A stretch of 64,000 nt of DNA. Source: Blattabacterium sp. (Blatta orientalis) str. Tarazona. GTDB taxonomy: Bacteria; Bacteroidota; Bacteroidia; Flavobacteriales; Blattabacteriaceae. Position numbers and translations under genes: made by a program. Shown here piece after piece: positions 19,285 through 27,817 of the stretch. Within the stretch, counting starts at the first letter, position 1, and each line of letters opens with the position of its first letter. Under the pieces are notes generated by a model. The model did not search any database. It had not been told where the DNA came from and saw only the letters and a program-made list of their open reading frames with translations. Location: assembly GCF_000334405.1 (NCBI RefSeq), contig NC_020195.1, positions 1-64,000 on the forward strand. Reading direction: 5' to 3'.

Positions 19285-20535
19285 TTAATTATTATATATT
19301 TCCTCCTCAAACTCTTTTTTTAAAATTGAAACCACTTTATTTATAATTTTTTCTTCAAGATTCGTACGTTTACTTAGATCGTTATTTCTGTAATTTAAAA
19401 CAGATTTTGCAGTAGTTAAACCAACTTTGTGAAATCTTTCAAGAACTTCCGGTTCTATTTCATCAGAAAACTCTGTTAATTCTACGTCATCTTCATAAGG
19501 AAAATCTCTAAATATGTGTATTTTATATCCAGTTAATTGACTAGCTAATCGAATGTTTTCGCCCCCCCTTCCAATTGCTTTAGATATTTCTTCCAATTTT
19601 ACATATACATTTACATATTTGTGTTCTTCATTCACTTCCATCATAGAAACTTTAGCAGGACTTAGTGCCCTTGTTATATATAATTGGATATTAGTAGTGT
19701 AATTAATAACATCTATATTTTCGTTTTTTAATTCTCTCACAATAGGATGAATCCTAGACCCTTTCATCCCTACGCAAGCACCAACTGGATCTATACGATC
19801 ATCATAGGAATCTACGGACACTTTAGCTTTTTCTCCCGGAATACGTGCTACTTTTTTTACTGTAATTAAACCTTCAGATACTTCTGGAATCTCTAATTTA
19901 AAAAGTTCTTCTAGAAAAGAATCATCTTTTCTGGTAAGAATTGCTAAAGGTTTATTGTCTTTCCAATCCACTCTTTTTACTAATGCTCTAACAGGATCTC
20001 CTTTGCGAAAAAAATCGTTTGGAATTTGTTCTTGTTTAGGCAAAACCATTTCATTTTGTTCTTCATCTCTCATAATAATTTGCTTAGGTAAAATGTGATA
20101 TACTTCGACATTAACAATTTCCCCAATTTTATTCTTGAATTTTTTATAGATATTGGTATTATCGTATTCATTTATTTTGGAAAGCAAGTTTTGTCTCAAA
20201 GATAAAATAGCTCTTCTTCCAAGGGATTTAAGTTCCACTTTTTCCGTGACTTCTTCTCCTATCTCAAAATCTATTTCTATTCTACGTGCTGTAGATAATT
20301 CTATCTCCTTATTAACATCTTTCACCGTTCCATCTTGAACAACTATGCGATTTCTCCATATTTCTAAATCTCCTTGATCTGGATTTACAATAATATCATA
20401 ATTTTTAGAAGAATCGTATTTCTTTCTTAATACACATCGTATGGATTCTTCTAAAATAGCCATTAGACTTGCTCTATCTATGTTTTTTTCATCTTTAAAA
20501 ACTGAAAAAGAATCTATTAAAGCTTCATTATCCAT
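19285..20535 (-). CDS. nusA: Transcription termination/antitermination factor NusA
   Basis: NusA binds RNA polymerase and modulates pausing, termination and antitermination. The start used is ATG at 20535 (MDNEALIDSFSVFKDEKN), which fits the Bacteroidota family; the frame stays open upstream to an ATG at 20625 (see separate entry). Domains in order are the N-terminal polymerase-binding domain (1-130), S1 domain (about 130-200) and two KH domains (about 205-345, including IGRGGENIRLASQLTG). A short C-terminal helical region ends at residue 416. The acidic AR repeats of E. coli NusA are absent, as in most non-proteobacteria. It is the first gene of the nusA-infB-aspS operon. Confidence 0.94.
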   Translation of the reverse strand: MDNEALIDSFSVFKDEKNIDRASLMAILEESIRCVLRKKYDSSKNYDIIVNPDQGDLEIWRNRIVVQDGTVKDVNKEIELSTARRIEIDFEIGEEVTEKVELKSLGRRAILSLRQNLLSKINEYDNTNIYKKFKNKIGEIVNVEVYHILPKQIIMRDEEQNEMVLPKQEQIPNDFFRKGDPVRALVKRVDWKDNKPLAILTRKDDSFLEELFKLEIPEVSEGLITVKKVARIPGEKAKVSVDSYDDRIDPVGACVGMKGSRIHPIVRELKNENIDVINYTTNIQLYITRALSPAKVSMMEVNEEHKYVNVYVKLEEISKAIGRGGENIRLASQLTGYKIHIFRDFPYEDDVELTEFSDEIEPEVLERFHKVGLTTAKSVLNYRNNDLSKRTNLEEKIINKVVSILKKEFEEEIYNN

Positions 20536-20625
20536 AATTTTTAAATTTAAAAATTGAATCAAAATTTTTATATTCCTATAATGAAATTCAATATCTATTA
20601 TATTCTTCAATCTACCAAGAATCAT
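20536..20625 (-). other. Possible remnant of the rimP C-terminus upstream of nusA
   Basis: The nusA frame remains open for 30 codons upstream of its likely start. The peptide contains DIEFHYRNIKILIQFLN, which resembles the usual RimP ending (an IE..Y..IK.A.I.F pattern). In most Bacteroidota rimP sits directly before nusA. Here there is room for only about 30 codons before the divergent mscS-type gene, so a complete rimP cannot be present. I read this as a possible relic. It could equally be a chance extension or a true N-terminal extension of NusA. Confidence 0.35.
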
Positions 20626-20708
20626 ATAGACAAAAAAAATAATATGAAATTCTAATTACAGGATAAAATTATTGAAAATAACTTATACTAAGTTAATGTT
20701 GAGAATAG

Positions 20709-21986
20709 ATGTTTTGTAAAATTATTATGGAAATATTAGGAAAATTCAATATTCAATATTATGAATGGCTTTATGAATTTCTCCATTATTTAGATCTCAA
20801 AAAATGGGGAAGTATAACTATTATTATAATTAGTAAAATGTTTTTATTCAGTGTTTTATTAATTATCTTAGAATGGATATTCAATAGAGGAGTTCGTTTT
20901 ATTGGAAGGAGAATAGTGAATTCTACTCATTTTATTTGGGATAATATTTTATATGAGAATAAAGTTTTTGACAGTTTAGCTCATTTTTTTCCATTATCAA
21001 TTGGATATCTTTTAATCAACCCATTTTTTAAAAATTACCAGACGATCATCATCTATCTAGAAAAAATATTCGACATTTTGTTTGTTCTGATTATTTTACA
21101 ATTTTTAATTCGAGTGGTTAATTCAATTATGAGAATTGCTACTAGTGAAAATAATCATCAAACAATAGCTGTACGTTCTTTTTCACAATTATTAAAAATT
21201 GTATCTGTTATATTTTGCGTTTTAGTCATTATTGCTATTTTAACAAAAAATGATCTTATTACAGTACTTACTAGTTTAGGGGCTATAACAGCTATTGTAA
21301 TCTTAGTTTTTAGAGATACGATCCTGGGATTTGTATCCGGAGTGCAAATGGCTTCCACAAAAATGATTAAAGTAGGAGATTGGGTAGGAATACATAAATA
21401 TAGTATAGAAGGAACAGTAAGAGAAATTAACTTAACTTCTGCAAAAATAGAAAATTTTGATAAAACGATTACAAGCGTCCCCACTTATGATTTGATATCT
21501 ACTGCTGTAACAAATTTTGAAGTAATGCGTCAAAAAAACATACGCAGAATTAAAAGATCTATTTTATTTAACATCCAATCATTTCATTTCTGTAATTCGG
21601 CTAAATTAGAAAAGTTTAAACATTTTTATCTAATTAAGAATTATATCCATAGGAAACAAAAAGAAATAGAAAGTTTTAATAAAGAAAACAATATTGATGT
21701 TAGTATGGATATTAATGGAAGAAGATTAACTAATATCGGTCTTTTCCGTCAGTATGCCTTAGAGTATTTACATCAACATCCCCGAATATCACAGTCGGAA
21801 ACGTTAATGGTTAGACATTTAGAACCTACTCCTTATGGCCTCCCTATAGAGTTATATTGTTTTACAAATACTTCTGAATCCATCAAATATGAACAAATAC
21901 AAGCTAGTGTTTTTGATCATTTATTAACAGCTGCTAAAGAATTTAACTTAAAAGTCACACAAGTCACTACAAACGTCCCTTATTAA
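20709..21986 (+). CDS. MscS-family mechanosensitive ion channel (YbdG-like)
   Basis: A membrane channel protein that would open under membrane tension. About five hydrophobic helices are visible in the first 190 residues. The pore-lining helix follows, with the MscS pattern VLTSLGAITAIVILVFRDTILGF (quoted in part: LTSLGAITAIVILV), then the beta domain segment KVGDWVGIHKYSIEGTVREINL. A long C-terminal cytoplasmic part with HPRISQSETLMVRHLEPTPYG resembles the large YbdG-type channels (415 residues in E. coli). The ATG at 20709 or the ATG at 20727 could be used. It is divergent from nusA and one base before pdxJ. Confidence 0.85.
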   Translation: MFCKIIMEILGKFNIQYYEWLYEFLHYLDLKKWGSITIIIISKMFLFSVLLIILEWIFNRGVRFIGRRIVNSTHFIWDNILYENKVFDSLAHFFPLSIGYLLINPFFKNYQTIIIYLEKIFDILFVLIILQFLIRVVNSIMRIATSENNHQTIAVRSFSQLLKIVSVIFCVLVIIAILTKNDLITVLTSLGAITAIVILVFRDTILGFVSGVQMASTKMIKVGDWVGIHKYSIEGTVREINLTSAKIENFDKTITSVPTYDLISTAVTNFEVMRQKNIRRIKRSILFNIQSFHFCNSAKLEKFKHFYLIKNYIHRKQKEIESFNKENNIDVSMDINGRRLTNIGLFRQYALEYLHQHPRISQSETLMVRHLEPTPYGLPIELYCFTNTSESIKYEQIQASVFDHLLTAAKEFNLKVTQVTTNVPY

Positions 21987-21987
21987 T

Positions 21988-22719
21988 ATGGTAAAACTAA
22001 GCGTGAATTTAAACAAAATAGCTACATTAAGAAATGCAAGAGGAGGGAATATCCCAAATCTTTTACAGGTAGCAAAAGATGTTCAAAAGTATGGAGCACA
22101 TGGGATTACTATTCATCCTCGTCCTGATGAAAGACATATTACATATAAAGATGTTTATGATTTGAAATCCATTGTAAAAACAGAATTGAACATTGAAGGA
22201 AGGCCTATTAATAAGTTTATGAATTTGGTATTAGATATTTTGCCCAATCAAGTCACATTAGTCCCTGATCCAAATAATGTTATTACTTCAAACTCCGGAT
22301 GGGATACTATTCGTTATCAGGATTTATTGACTGAAACCGTGAAAAAACTAAAGAATCACGGAATTCGCACTTCTATTTTCTTAGATCCGAATCCAAAATT
22401 AGTCCCGTATGCAGCTAGTACAGGGGCGGATAGAATAGAGTTATACACGGAAAATTTTTCTGTAGGATACGCTAATCAAAGATGGAATTGTATTGATCCT
22501 TATATTATTACTGCAAAAGAGGCTCTCAATCATCATTTGTTAGTTAACGCAGGACATGATTTAAATTTAGAAAATATCTCTTTTTTAATTGAAAATATTC
22601 CTTCACTTGTAGAAGTCTCTATAGGACAGGCTTTAATTAGTGATTCTCTTTATATGGGATTAGAAAATACTATTCAAACTTACTTAAAACGCATTTATAA
22701 AGCAAATCATAAAATATGA
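21988..22719 (+). CDS. pdxJ: Pyridoxine 5'-phosphate synthase
   Basis: PdxJ condenses 1-deoxyxylulose 5-phosphate with 3-amino-1-hydroxyacetone phosphate to give pyridoxine phosphate, in the DXP-dependent vitamin B6 route. The 243-residue TIM-barrel protein shows the family motifs KLSVNLNKIATLRNARGG at the start, GITIHPRPDERHI (about 37-50), LDPNPKLVPYAASTGADRIELYT, and VNAGHDLNLENI. Together with pdxH at 49816 it implies that this organism makes or salvages pyridoxal phosphate. The stop overlaps the ATG of the next gene by 4 bases. Confidence 0.95.
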   Translation: MVKLSVNLNKIATLRNARGGNIPNLLQVAKDVQKYGAHGITIHPRPDERHITYKDVYDLKSIVKTELNIEGRPINKFMNLVLDILPNQVTLVPDPNNVITSNSGWDTIRYQDLLTETVKKLKNHGIRTSIFLDPNPKLVPYAASTGADRIELYTENFSVGYANQRWNCIDPYIITAKEALNHHLLVNAGHDLNLENISFLIENIPSLVEVSIGQALISDSLYMGLENTIQTYLKRIYKANHKI

Positions 22720-23492
22720 TATTACATTCTAGAATTTTTGGAAAAGGAAAGCCTATTTTAGTTTTTCATGGTTTATTTGGAAGTGGAGAAAATTGGATTT
22801 CTTTTGCAGAAAAATTTTCTCAAACATATCAAGTACATTTGTTAGATATTAGAAATCACGGAAAAAGCTTTTTTTCAGAAAAAATGAATTATGATCTTAT
22901 CTCAGAAGATCTATTAGAATATATTAATTATTATAATTTAATTCATCCTATATTGATAGGTCATTCCATGGGAGGAAGAGCTGTTATGAAATTTTCTATA
23001 AATTATCCGTCAATTCCTAAAAAAATCATCATTGTAGATATAGGTCCTAGGTCATATTCTTCCACTTATCATAAAAAAATTATTCAAGTCTTGAAGAATG
23101 TAGACTTTGATATTATTAAAACTAGAAAAGATCTTGATCTTTTTTTAAAATCTTTTATTTCTTCTGTAGAGATTCGGTCCTTTTTTTCTAAATGTACTTA
23201 TAGAAAAAAAGATGGAAAATTAGCGTTTCGTTTTTACTTGCTAGGAATTGAAAATAATTATTCCTATTTGATTCAAGAGGAGATCCAAGGGGGAATTTTT
23301 GATAATCCTGCTCTTTTTTACGCGGAGAATATTCGGATTATCTTATCCATCAAGATTTTTTTCGCATACAAAAACTTTTTCCAAAAGCAAAATTGTTCTT
23401 GTAAAAAAGCAAATCATTGGATTCATGTAGATAATCCTATAGATTTTTACAGAGAAGTATCTGATTTTCTATCCGGAACGAACATAGGATGA
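22716..23492 (+). CDS. YbfF-like alpha/beta-hydrolase with two compensating frameshifts
   Basis: An esterase-type alpha/beta hydrolase. The frame from 22716 shows the oxyanion HGLFGSGENW and the nucleophile elbow IGHSMGGRA, and ends with the histidine region ANHWIHVDNP. Between about 23318 and 23401 this frame gives unrelated residues (YAENIRIILSIKIFF). The -1 frame there reads LRGEYSDYLIHQDFFRIQKL, then FPKAKLFL, the expected family sequence, before a TAA at 23402. One base seems missing at the T6 run (23314-23319), and the frame returns before 23402. The open frame of 258 codons is therefore intact only by chance of a double shift. It may be non-functional, or the second frame may be reached by slippage. 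Confidence 0.78.
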   Translation: MILHSRIFGKGKPILVFHGLFGSGENWISFAEKFSQTYQVHLLDIRNHGKSFFSEKMNYDLISEDLLEYINYYNLIHPILIGHSMGGRAVMKFSINYPSIPKKIIIVDIGPRSYSSTYHKKIIQVLKNVDFDIIKTRKDLDLFLKSFISSVEIRSFFSKCTYRKKDGKLAFRFYLLGIENNYSYLIQEEIQGGIFDNPALFYAENIRIILSIKIFFAYKNFFQKQNCSCKKANHWIHVDNPIDFYREVSDFLSGTNIG

Positions 23493-23567
23493 TAGGATAA
23501 TTTATCGTTTAACGAAAATGTTTAACGGGTTGTGGTTAATTATTCTTTAAATGTAACAGAAATTGTA

Positions 23568-23807
23568 ATGCATAAAAAAAAGTTACGTATGAAAGTATTC
23601 AAGATTTTCCTATTAAAAATTGTTCAATTTTATCAAATTGGAATATCCCCATGGATAGGAAAACATTGTAGATACATCCCTAGCTGTTCAGATTATATGA
23701 TTCAATCTTTAACTACATATAATCTCTATAGAGCTATTTTAATAATTTTTAAAAGAATTATTCGGTGTCATCCATGGGGAAGTTCAGGATATGATCCTAT
23801 CAAATAA
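23568..23807 (+). CDS. yidD: Membrane protein insertion efficiency factor YidD
   Basis: A small basic protein thought to assist YidC-mediated membrane insertion. Family hallmarks are present: YQIGISPWIGKHCRYIPSCS, with the paired cysteines, and the C-terminal RCHPWGSSGYDPIK. I chose the ATG at 23568, giving 79 residues. The frame is open upstream to a GTG at 23532, and a further ATG at 23589 is nearest to the family core. Its placement away from rnpA-yidC differs from the textbook order, although rpmH is in this window at 36.5 kb. It lies 23 bases before lgt. Confidence 0.9.
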   Translation: MHKKKLRMKVFKIFLLKIVQFYQIGISPWIGKHCRYIPSCSDYMIQSLTTYNLYRAILIIFKRIIRCHPWGSSGYDPIK

Positions 23808-23830
23808 AAAATAAAATTAAATTCACAATT

Positions 23831-24709
23831 ATGTTAAAATATATTAATTGGGATCCCATTACGAAATTTGTTTTATGGAATGGAATATCTATTCATATCT
23901 ATAGTTTAATGTTTGTTGTTTCTTTCTTAGTAGGATGGTCTGTCATGAAATATATTTATCGAATTGATAATATTCATCATAAATATTTAGATCCTTTATT
24001 GATTTATACGGTTTTAGGAACTATCCTAGGAGCTAGATTAGGACAAGTATTTTTTTATGATTTCTCATATTTTTCCGATCATTGGATAGAGGCTTTACTT
24101 CCTGTGAGAGAAAATCCTTCCAGTCTTTTATTAGGAATGATCAAAGGTTATGAATTTATTGGTTATAGAGGTTTATCTAGTCATGGAGCTACTATAGGAA
24201 TTATTTTATCTAGTTTTTTTTATAATAAAAAAATATTGAGAAATAAAAATAAATCATTTTTTTGGATATGTGATAGATTATGTATTGTAGCTTCATTAGC
24301 TGCTTTTTTCATACGAATAGGAAATTTTTTCAATTCTGAAATTGTGGGAAAACCTTGTGATTTTCCTTGGTCTGTTAAATTTGTACAAATGGATACTGCA
24401 TATGGAGATCTAGTCCCTAGACATCCTGCTCAGATATATGAAGCTATTAGTTATTTACTTATTTTTTTATTTTTATGGTTTTTATACCGAAAAAAAAATA
24501 TAAGAGATCTTGTTGGGTATATATCTGGAATTTTTTTTACTTTTCTTTGGTCTGTTCGTTTTTTGTTAGAATTTATAAAAGAACCACAAGGAAACGAGAT
24601 CATCAATTTATTTTTTTTAAACACTGGACAATGGCTAAGTATTCCATGTGTAATTTTTGGAATAATTATTCTTAGTTTTTCAAGGAGAAGAAAATATTTT
24701 TTTTCATGA
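23831..24709 (+). CDS. lgt: Prolipoprotein diacylglyceryl transferase
   Basis: Lgt adds diacylglycerol to the lipobox cysteine of prolipoproteins at the inner membrane. The 292-residue protein has about seven hydrophobic helices. The signature block YRGLSSHGATIGIILS (about 115-130) and the PRHPAQIYEAISY motif (about 196-208) are present, and the N-terminal arginine in LGTILGARLGQVFFYD is conserved. Retention of lgt suggests that some lipoproteins persist in this reduced genome. The stop overlaps the next start as ATGA. Confidence 0.94.
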   Translation: MLKYINWDPITKFVLWNGISIHIYSLMFVVSFLVGWSVMKYIYRIDNIHHKYLDPLLIYTVLGTILGARLGQVFFYDFSYFSDHWIEALLPVRENPSSLLLGMIKGYEFIGYRGLSSHGATIGIILSSFFYNKKILRNKNKSFFWICDRLCIVASLAAFFIRIGNFFNSEIVGKPCDFPWSVKFVQMDTAYGDLVPRHPAQIYEAISYLLIFLFLWFLYRKKNIRDLVGYISGIFFTFLWSVRFLLEFIKEPQGNEIINLFFLNTGQWLSIPCVIFGIIILSFSRRRKYFFS

Positions 24710-25224
24710 AGAAAGTGAATATTTTATTTTCTCTAATAGTTTTTTTCTTTTTTTTATCTTCTGAAAAAAGTGAAAAGGAGGATGAATTATTCCGAGATAT
24801 AGGAGATCAATTAGAAATTCAATTTTTGAAACATGGAGAATTATACATAAAAAATAAAAATTTTTTGTTAAAAAAAATTGAAATAGAATTAGCTAATAAA
24901 GAAATAGAAAAAAAAACGGAATTAATGTATCGATCTTTTATGAAAGAGGATAGAGGAATGTTATTTATTTTAGATAAAAAAGAAAAAATTCAAAAAATGA
25001 ATATGAAAAATATGCGAATTCCTTTAGATATTGTTTATATTGATCATTTTAACATAGTTATTTTTGTTAATAAATATGTTTCCCCTATGAGAAATATAGA
25101 AGTTATTAATAATCCTTCGGTTAAATATATTTTGGAAATTAATGCAGGGATGTCAGAAAAATGGGGAATTAAAAAAGGAATTACAAAGGTTTTTTTTAAA
25201 ACATATACATATAAAAAAATTTAA
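24706..25224 (+). CDS. DUF192 family protein
   Basis: A 172-residue protein with an N-terminal hydrophobic segment (residues 5-17) suggesting export. The DUF192 fold follows: LMYRSFMKEDRGMLFILD (about 74-91), MRIPLDIVYID (about 102-112), and a C-terminal VKYILEINAGMSEKWGIKKG (about 144-163). Family function is unknown. In relatives the signal peptide usually ends in a lipobox; no cysteine is seen here, so it may not be lipidated although it is coupled to lgt by a 4-base overlap. It ends 5 bases before the Fe-S cluster operon. Confidence 0.85.
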   Translation: MKKVNILFSLIVFFFFLSSEKSEKEDELFRDIGDQLEIQFLKHGELYIKNKNFLLKKIEIELANKEIEKKTELMYRSFMKEDRGMLFILDKKEKIQKMNMKNMRIPLDIVYIDHFNIVIFVNKYVSPMRNIEVINNPSVKYILEINAGMSEKWGIKKGITKVFFKTYTYKKI

Positions 25225-25229
25225 ATATT

Positions 25230-25559
25230 ATGGTTTTTATATCAGATCAAGCTAAAAATAAATTGAATTCTCTTATGAAAGAAGAAGGAATTTCTAATGA
25301 AATTTCTTTCATTAGATTTGGGGTTAAAAAAGGAGGATGTTCTAGTTACTCCTATGAGCTGACTTTTGATCAAAAACAAAAAAAAGAAGATAAACTTTTT
25401 CAATATGGAGATATGAAAATATTAGTAGATAAAAATAGTTTTCCTTATTTAGAAGGAACAACGTTAGAGTATTCAGGTGGATTAAATGGAAAAGGGTTTT
25501 ATTTTAAAAATCCTAATGCTAAACATACTTGTGGATGCGGAAAAAGTTTTTCATCATAG
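25230..25559 (+). CDS. sufA: A-type iron-sulfur carrier protein (SufA/IscA/ErpA family)
   Basis: A 109-residue A-type carrier that passes Fe-S clusters to target proteins. The three conserved cysteines are visible: one in [14 protein letters not shown] (about residue 36) and two in the C-terminal CGCGKSF. It is the first gene of sufA-sufB-sufC-sufD-sufS and ends 7 bases before the sufB start. SufA is named from this context; the protein alone could also be called IscA or ErpA. Confidence 0.92.
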   Translation: MVFISDQAKNKLNSLMKEEGISNEISFIRFGVKKGGCSSYSYELTFDQKQKKEDKLFQYGDMKILVDKNSFPYLEGTTLEYSGGLNGKGFYFKNPNAKHTCGCGKSFSS

Positions 25560-25566
25560 TGTGTGT

Positions 25567-27009
25567 ATGAAAGAAAATAATAAAATATTAGAAAGTTTTA
25601 CTAGTTCTGAATATAAGTATGGGTTTTATACTCCAATAGAATCGGATAAAATTCCAGTAGGATTAAGTGAAAATGTTATTCAAAAGATCTCGGAAAAGAA
25701 AGAGGAACCAACATGGATGTTAGATTGGAGATTAGAAGCCTATTCTATATGGAAAAAAATGAAAGAACCAACTTGGGCAAATATAAAATATGATAAACCA
25801 AATTATCAGGAGATCAGTTACTATTCTGCTCCAAAAAAGAAAATAAATCTGAATGATTTAGATCAAGTGGATCCAGAATTATTAGATACATTTAATAAAT
25901 TAGGAATTTCTCTGAAAGAAAAAAAACACGTTTCTGAGGTTGCAACAGATATAGTTTTAGATTCTGTTTCTTTAGCTACTACGTTTCAAGAGCAACTAAA
26001 AAGTCAGGGAATTCTATTTTGCTCCATCAGTGATGCTTTGAAGAAATATCCAGACATTGTTAAGAAATATTTAGGTTCGGTAGTTTCAAGGAAAGACAAT
26101 TTTTATGCAGCTCTTAATTCAGCTGTTTTTTCAGATGGTTCTTTTTGTTATATTCCAAAAGGAATTCGCTGTCCTATGGAATTGTCTACCTATTTTCGTA
26201 TTAATGAAAATAGAACTGGTCAATTTGAAAGAACTTTAATTATTGCAGATAAAGGATCTTTTGTTAGTTACTTAGAAGGATGTACTGCTCCGCAAAGAAA
26301 TGAGAATCAGTTACATGCCGCAGTTGTAGAAATAGTTGCTTTGGAAAAATCTGAAATTAAATACTCTACCGTTCAGAATTGGTTTCCTGGTGATAAAAAA
26401 GGACAAGGAGGTGTTTACAATTTCGTTACAAAACGTGGATTATGTGAAGAAAGAGCTAAAATATCTTGGATACAAGTAGAAACTGGGTCTTCTATTACTT
26501 GGAAATATCCATCTTGTGTTCTGAAAGGAGATTTTTCTATTGGAGAATTTTACTCTTTAGCTTTAACTAAAGATTTTCAACAAGCGGATACGGGAACTAA
26601 AATGATTCATCTGGGAAAGAAAACAAAAAGTGTTATTATTTCAAAGGGAATTTCTGCTGGAAAAGCTCAAAATAATTACAGAGGATTAGTGAAGATATCT
26701 CCTAAAGCCGTAAAATCACGTAATTTTTCCCAATGTGATTCTTTATTAATAGGAAACGAATGTGGAGCGCATACTTTTCCTTACATCAATGTATATAATT
26801 CTACCTCTCAAGTAGAACATGAAGCTACTACTTCAAAAATTGGAAAAGATCAACTATTTTATTGTAATCAACGTGGAATTGATACAGAAAAAGCAATTTT
26901 TCTCATTGTTCATGGTTTTAGTAGTGAAATTTTAAAAAAACTGCCAATGGAATTTGCGGTAGAAGCTCAACAACTTTTAGAAGTTTCCTTGGAAGGATCT
27001 GTTGGATAG
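25567..27009 (+). CDS. sufB: Fe-S cluster assembly scaffold SufB
   Basis: SufB, with SufC and SufD, forms the SufBC2D scaffold on which Fe-S clusters are built. I chose the ATG at 25567. The opening [20 protein letters not shown] then lines up with the family, whereas the frame open further upstream (from 25486) overlaps sufA. Conserved blocks are [51 protein letters not shown] and the C-terminal ANNLLIG-like block [18 protein letters not shown]. Length is 480 residues, as expected. Confidence 0.95.
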   Translation: MKENNKILESFTSSEYKYGFYTPIESDKIPVGLSENVIQKISEKKEEPTWMLDWRLEAYSIWKKMKEPTWANIKYDKPNYQEISYYSAPKKKINLNDLDQVDPELLDTFNKLGISLKEKKHVSEVATDIVLDSVSLATTFQEQLKSQGILFCSISDALKKYPDIVKKYLGSVVSRKDNFYAALNSAVFSDGSFCYIPKGIRCPMELSTYFRINENRTGQFERTLIIADKGSFVSYLEGCTAPQRNENQLHAAVVEIVALEKSEIKYSTVQNWFPGDKKGQGGVYNFVTKRGLCEERAKISWIQVETGSSITWKYPSCVLKGDFSIGEFYSLALTKDFQQADTGTKMIHLGKKTKSVIISKGISAGKAQNNYRGLVKISPKAVKSRNFSQCDSLLIGNECGAHTFPYINVYNSTSQVEHEATTSKIGKDQLFYCNQRGIDTEKAIFLIVHGFSSEILKKLPMEFAVEAQQLLEVSLEGSVG

Positions 27010-27047
27010 TGGATTTTGATTTATTAGGGAATAAATAATCATTTAAT

Positions 27048-27806
27048 ATGTTGAGTATAAATAATTTACATGTTTCTATAGAGGGGAAGGAGGTTCTTAA
27101 AGGGATTAATTTTCAAGTTAATCCAGGAGAAATTCATGTAATTATGGGGCCTAACGGTTCTGGAAAAAGTACACTAGCTTCTGTTATCGCTGGAAAAGAA
27201 GAATATCATATAACTAAAGGAAATATTTTTTTTCAGAATAAGGATTTGATCTCTCTTTCTCCAGAAAAACGTGCACACTTTGGAATTTTTCTTTCTTTTC
27301 AAAATCCTGTAGAAATTTCAGGGATTTCTGTAATTAATTTTATTAAGACAGCGATTAATGCATCTCGTAAAGCACGAGGTTTAGGTAAAATGCCTGCTAA
27401 AGAAATGCTTTTTAAAATGAAGGAAAGAGCAGATCTTTTAAATGTAGAAAAAGATTTTTTTTACCGTTCTTTAAATGAAGGATTTTCTGGAGGAGAAAAA
27501 AAAAGAAATGAAATATTTCAAATGGCTATGTTAGATCCTTTATTATCTATTTTAGATGAAGTAGATTCAGGTTTGGATATAGATTCTTTGAGGACTGTAG
27601 CGCGAGGAATTAATACGTTAAAAAACGAAAAAAATTCTATGATTATTATTACTCATTACAAGAGATTATTAGATTATTTATTTTCAAATTATATTGTACA
27701 TATTTTGTATGATGGAAAAATAGTTCAATCAGGAAATAAGAATTTATCTGAAAAATTGGAAAGAGAAGGATATGATTGGATTAAAAATCAAATAAAAGAA
27801 AATTAA
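27048..27806 (+). CDS. sufC: Fe-S cluster assembly ATPase SufC
   Basis: The ABC-type ATPase of the SufBC2D complex. Walker A is GPNGSGKST (about 35-43), the signature is FSGGEKKRNEIFQMA, and Walker B LLSILDEVDSGLDIDSL carries the family-typical D-E-V-D-S-G-L-D. The H-loop is in IIITHYKRLLDYL. These features separate SufC from transport ATPases. At 252 residues it has standard length. It lies between sufB (38 bases) and sufD (11 bases). Confidence 0.95.
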   Translation: MLSINNLHVSIEGKEVLKGINFQVNPGEIHVIMGPNGSGKSTLASVIAGKEEYHITKGNIFFQNKDLISLSPEKRAHFGIFLSFQNPVEISGISVINFIKTAINASRKARGLGKMPAKEMLFKMKERADLLNVEKDFFYRSLNEGFSGGEKKRNEIFQMAMLDPLLSILDEVDSGLDIDSLRTVARGINTLKNEKNSMIIITHYKRLLDYLFSNYIVHILYDGKIVQSGNKNLSEKLEREGYDWIKNQIKEN

Positions 27807-27817
27807 TTGATGGTCTC

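Noticed and set aside
24475-24675. 66-codon frame within lgt
   Set aside because: Shadow of the lgt coding sequence in another frame with no recognisable features.
25486-25566. Upstream extension of sufB
   Set aside because: Overlaps the cysteine-rich end of sufA in another frame; the family start is at 25567.
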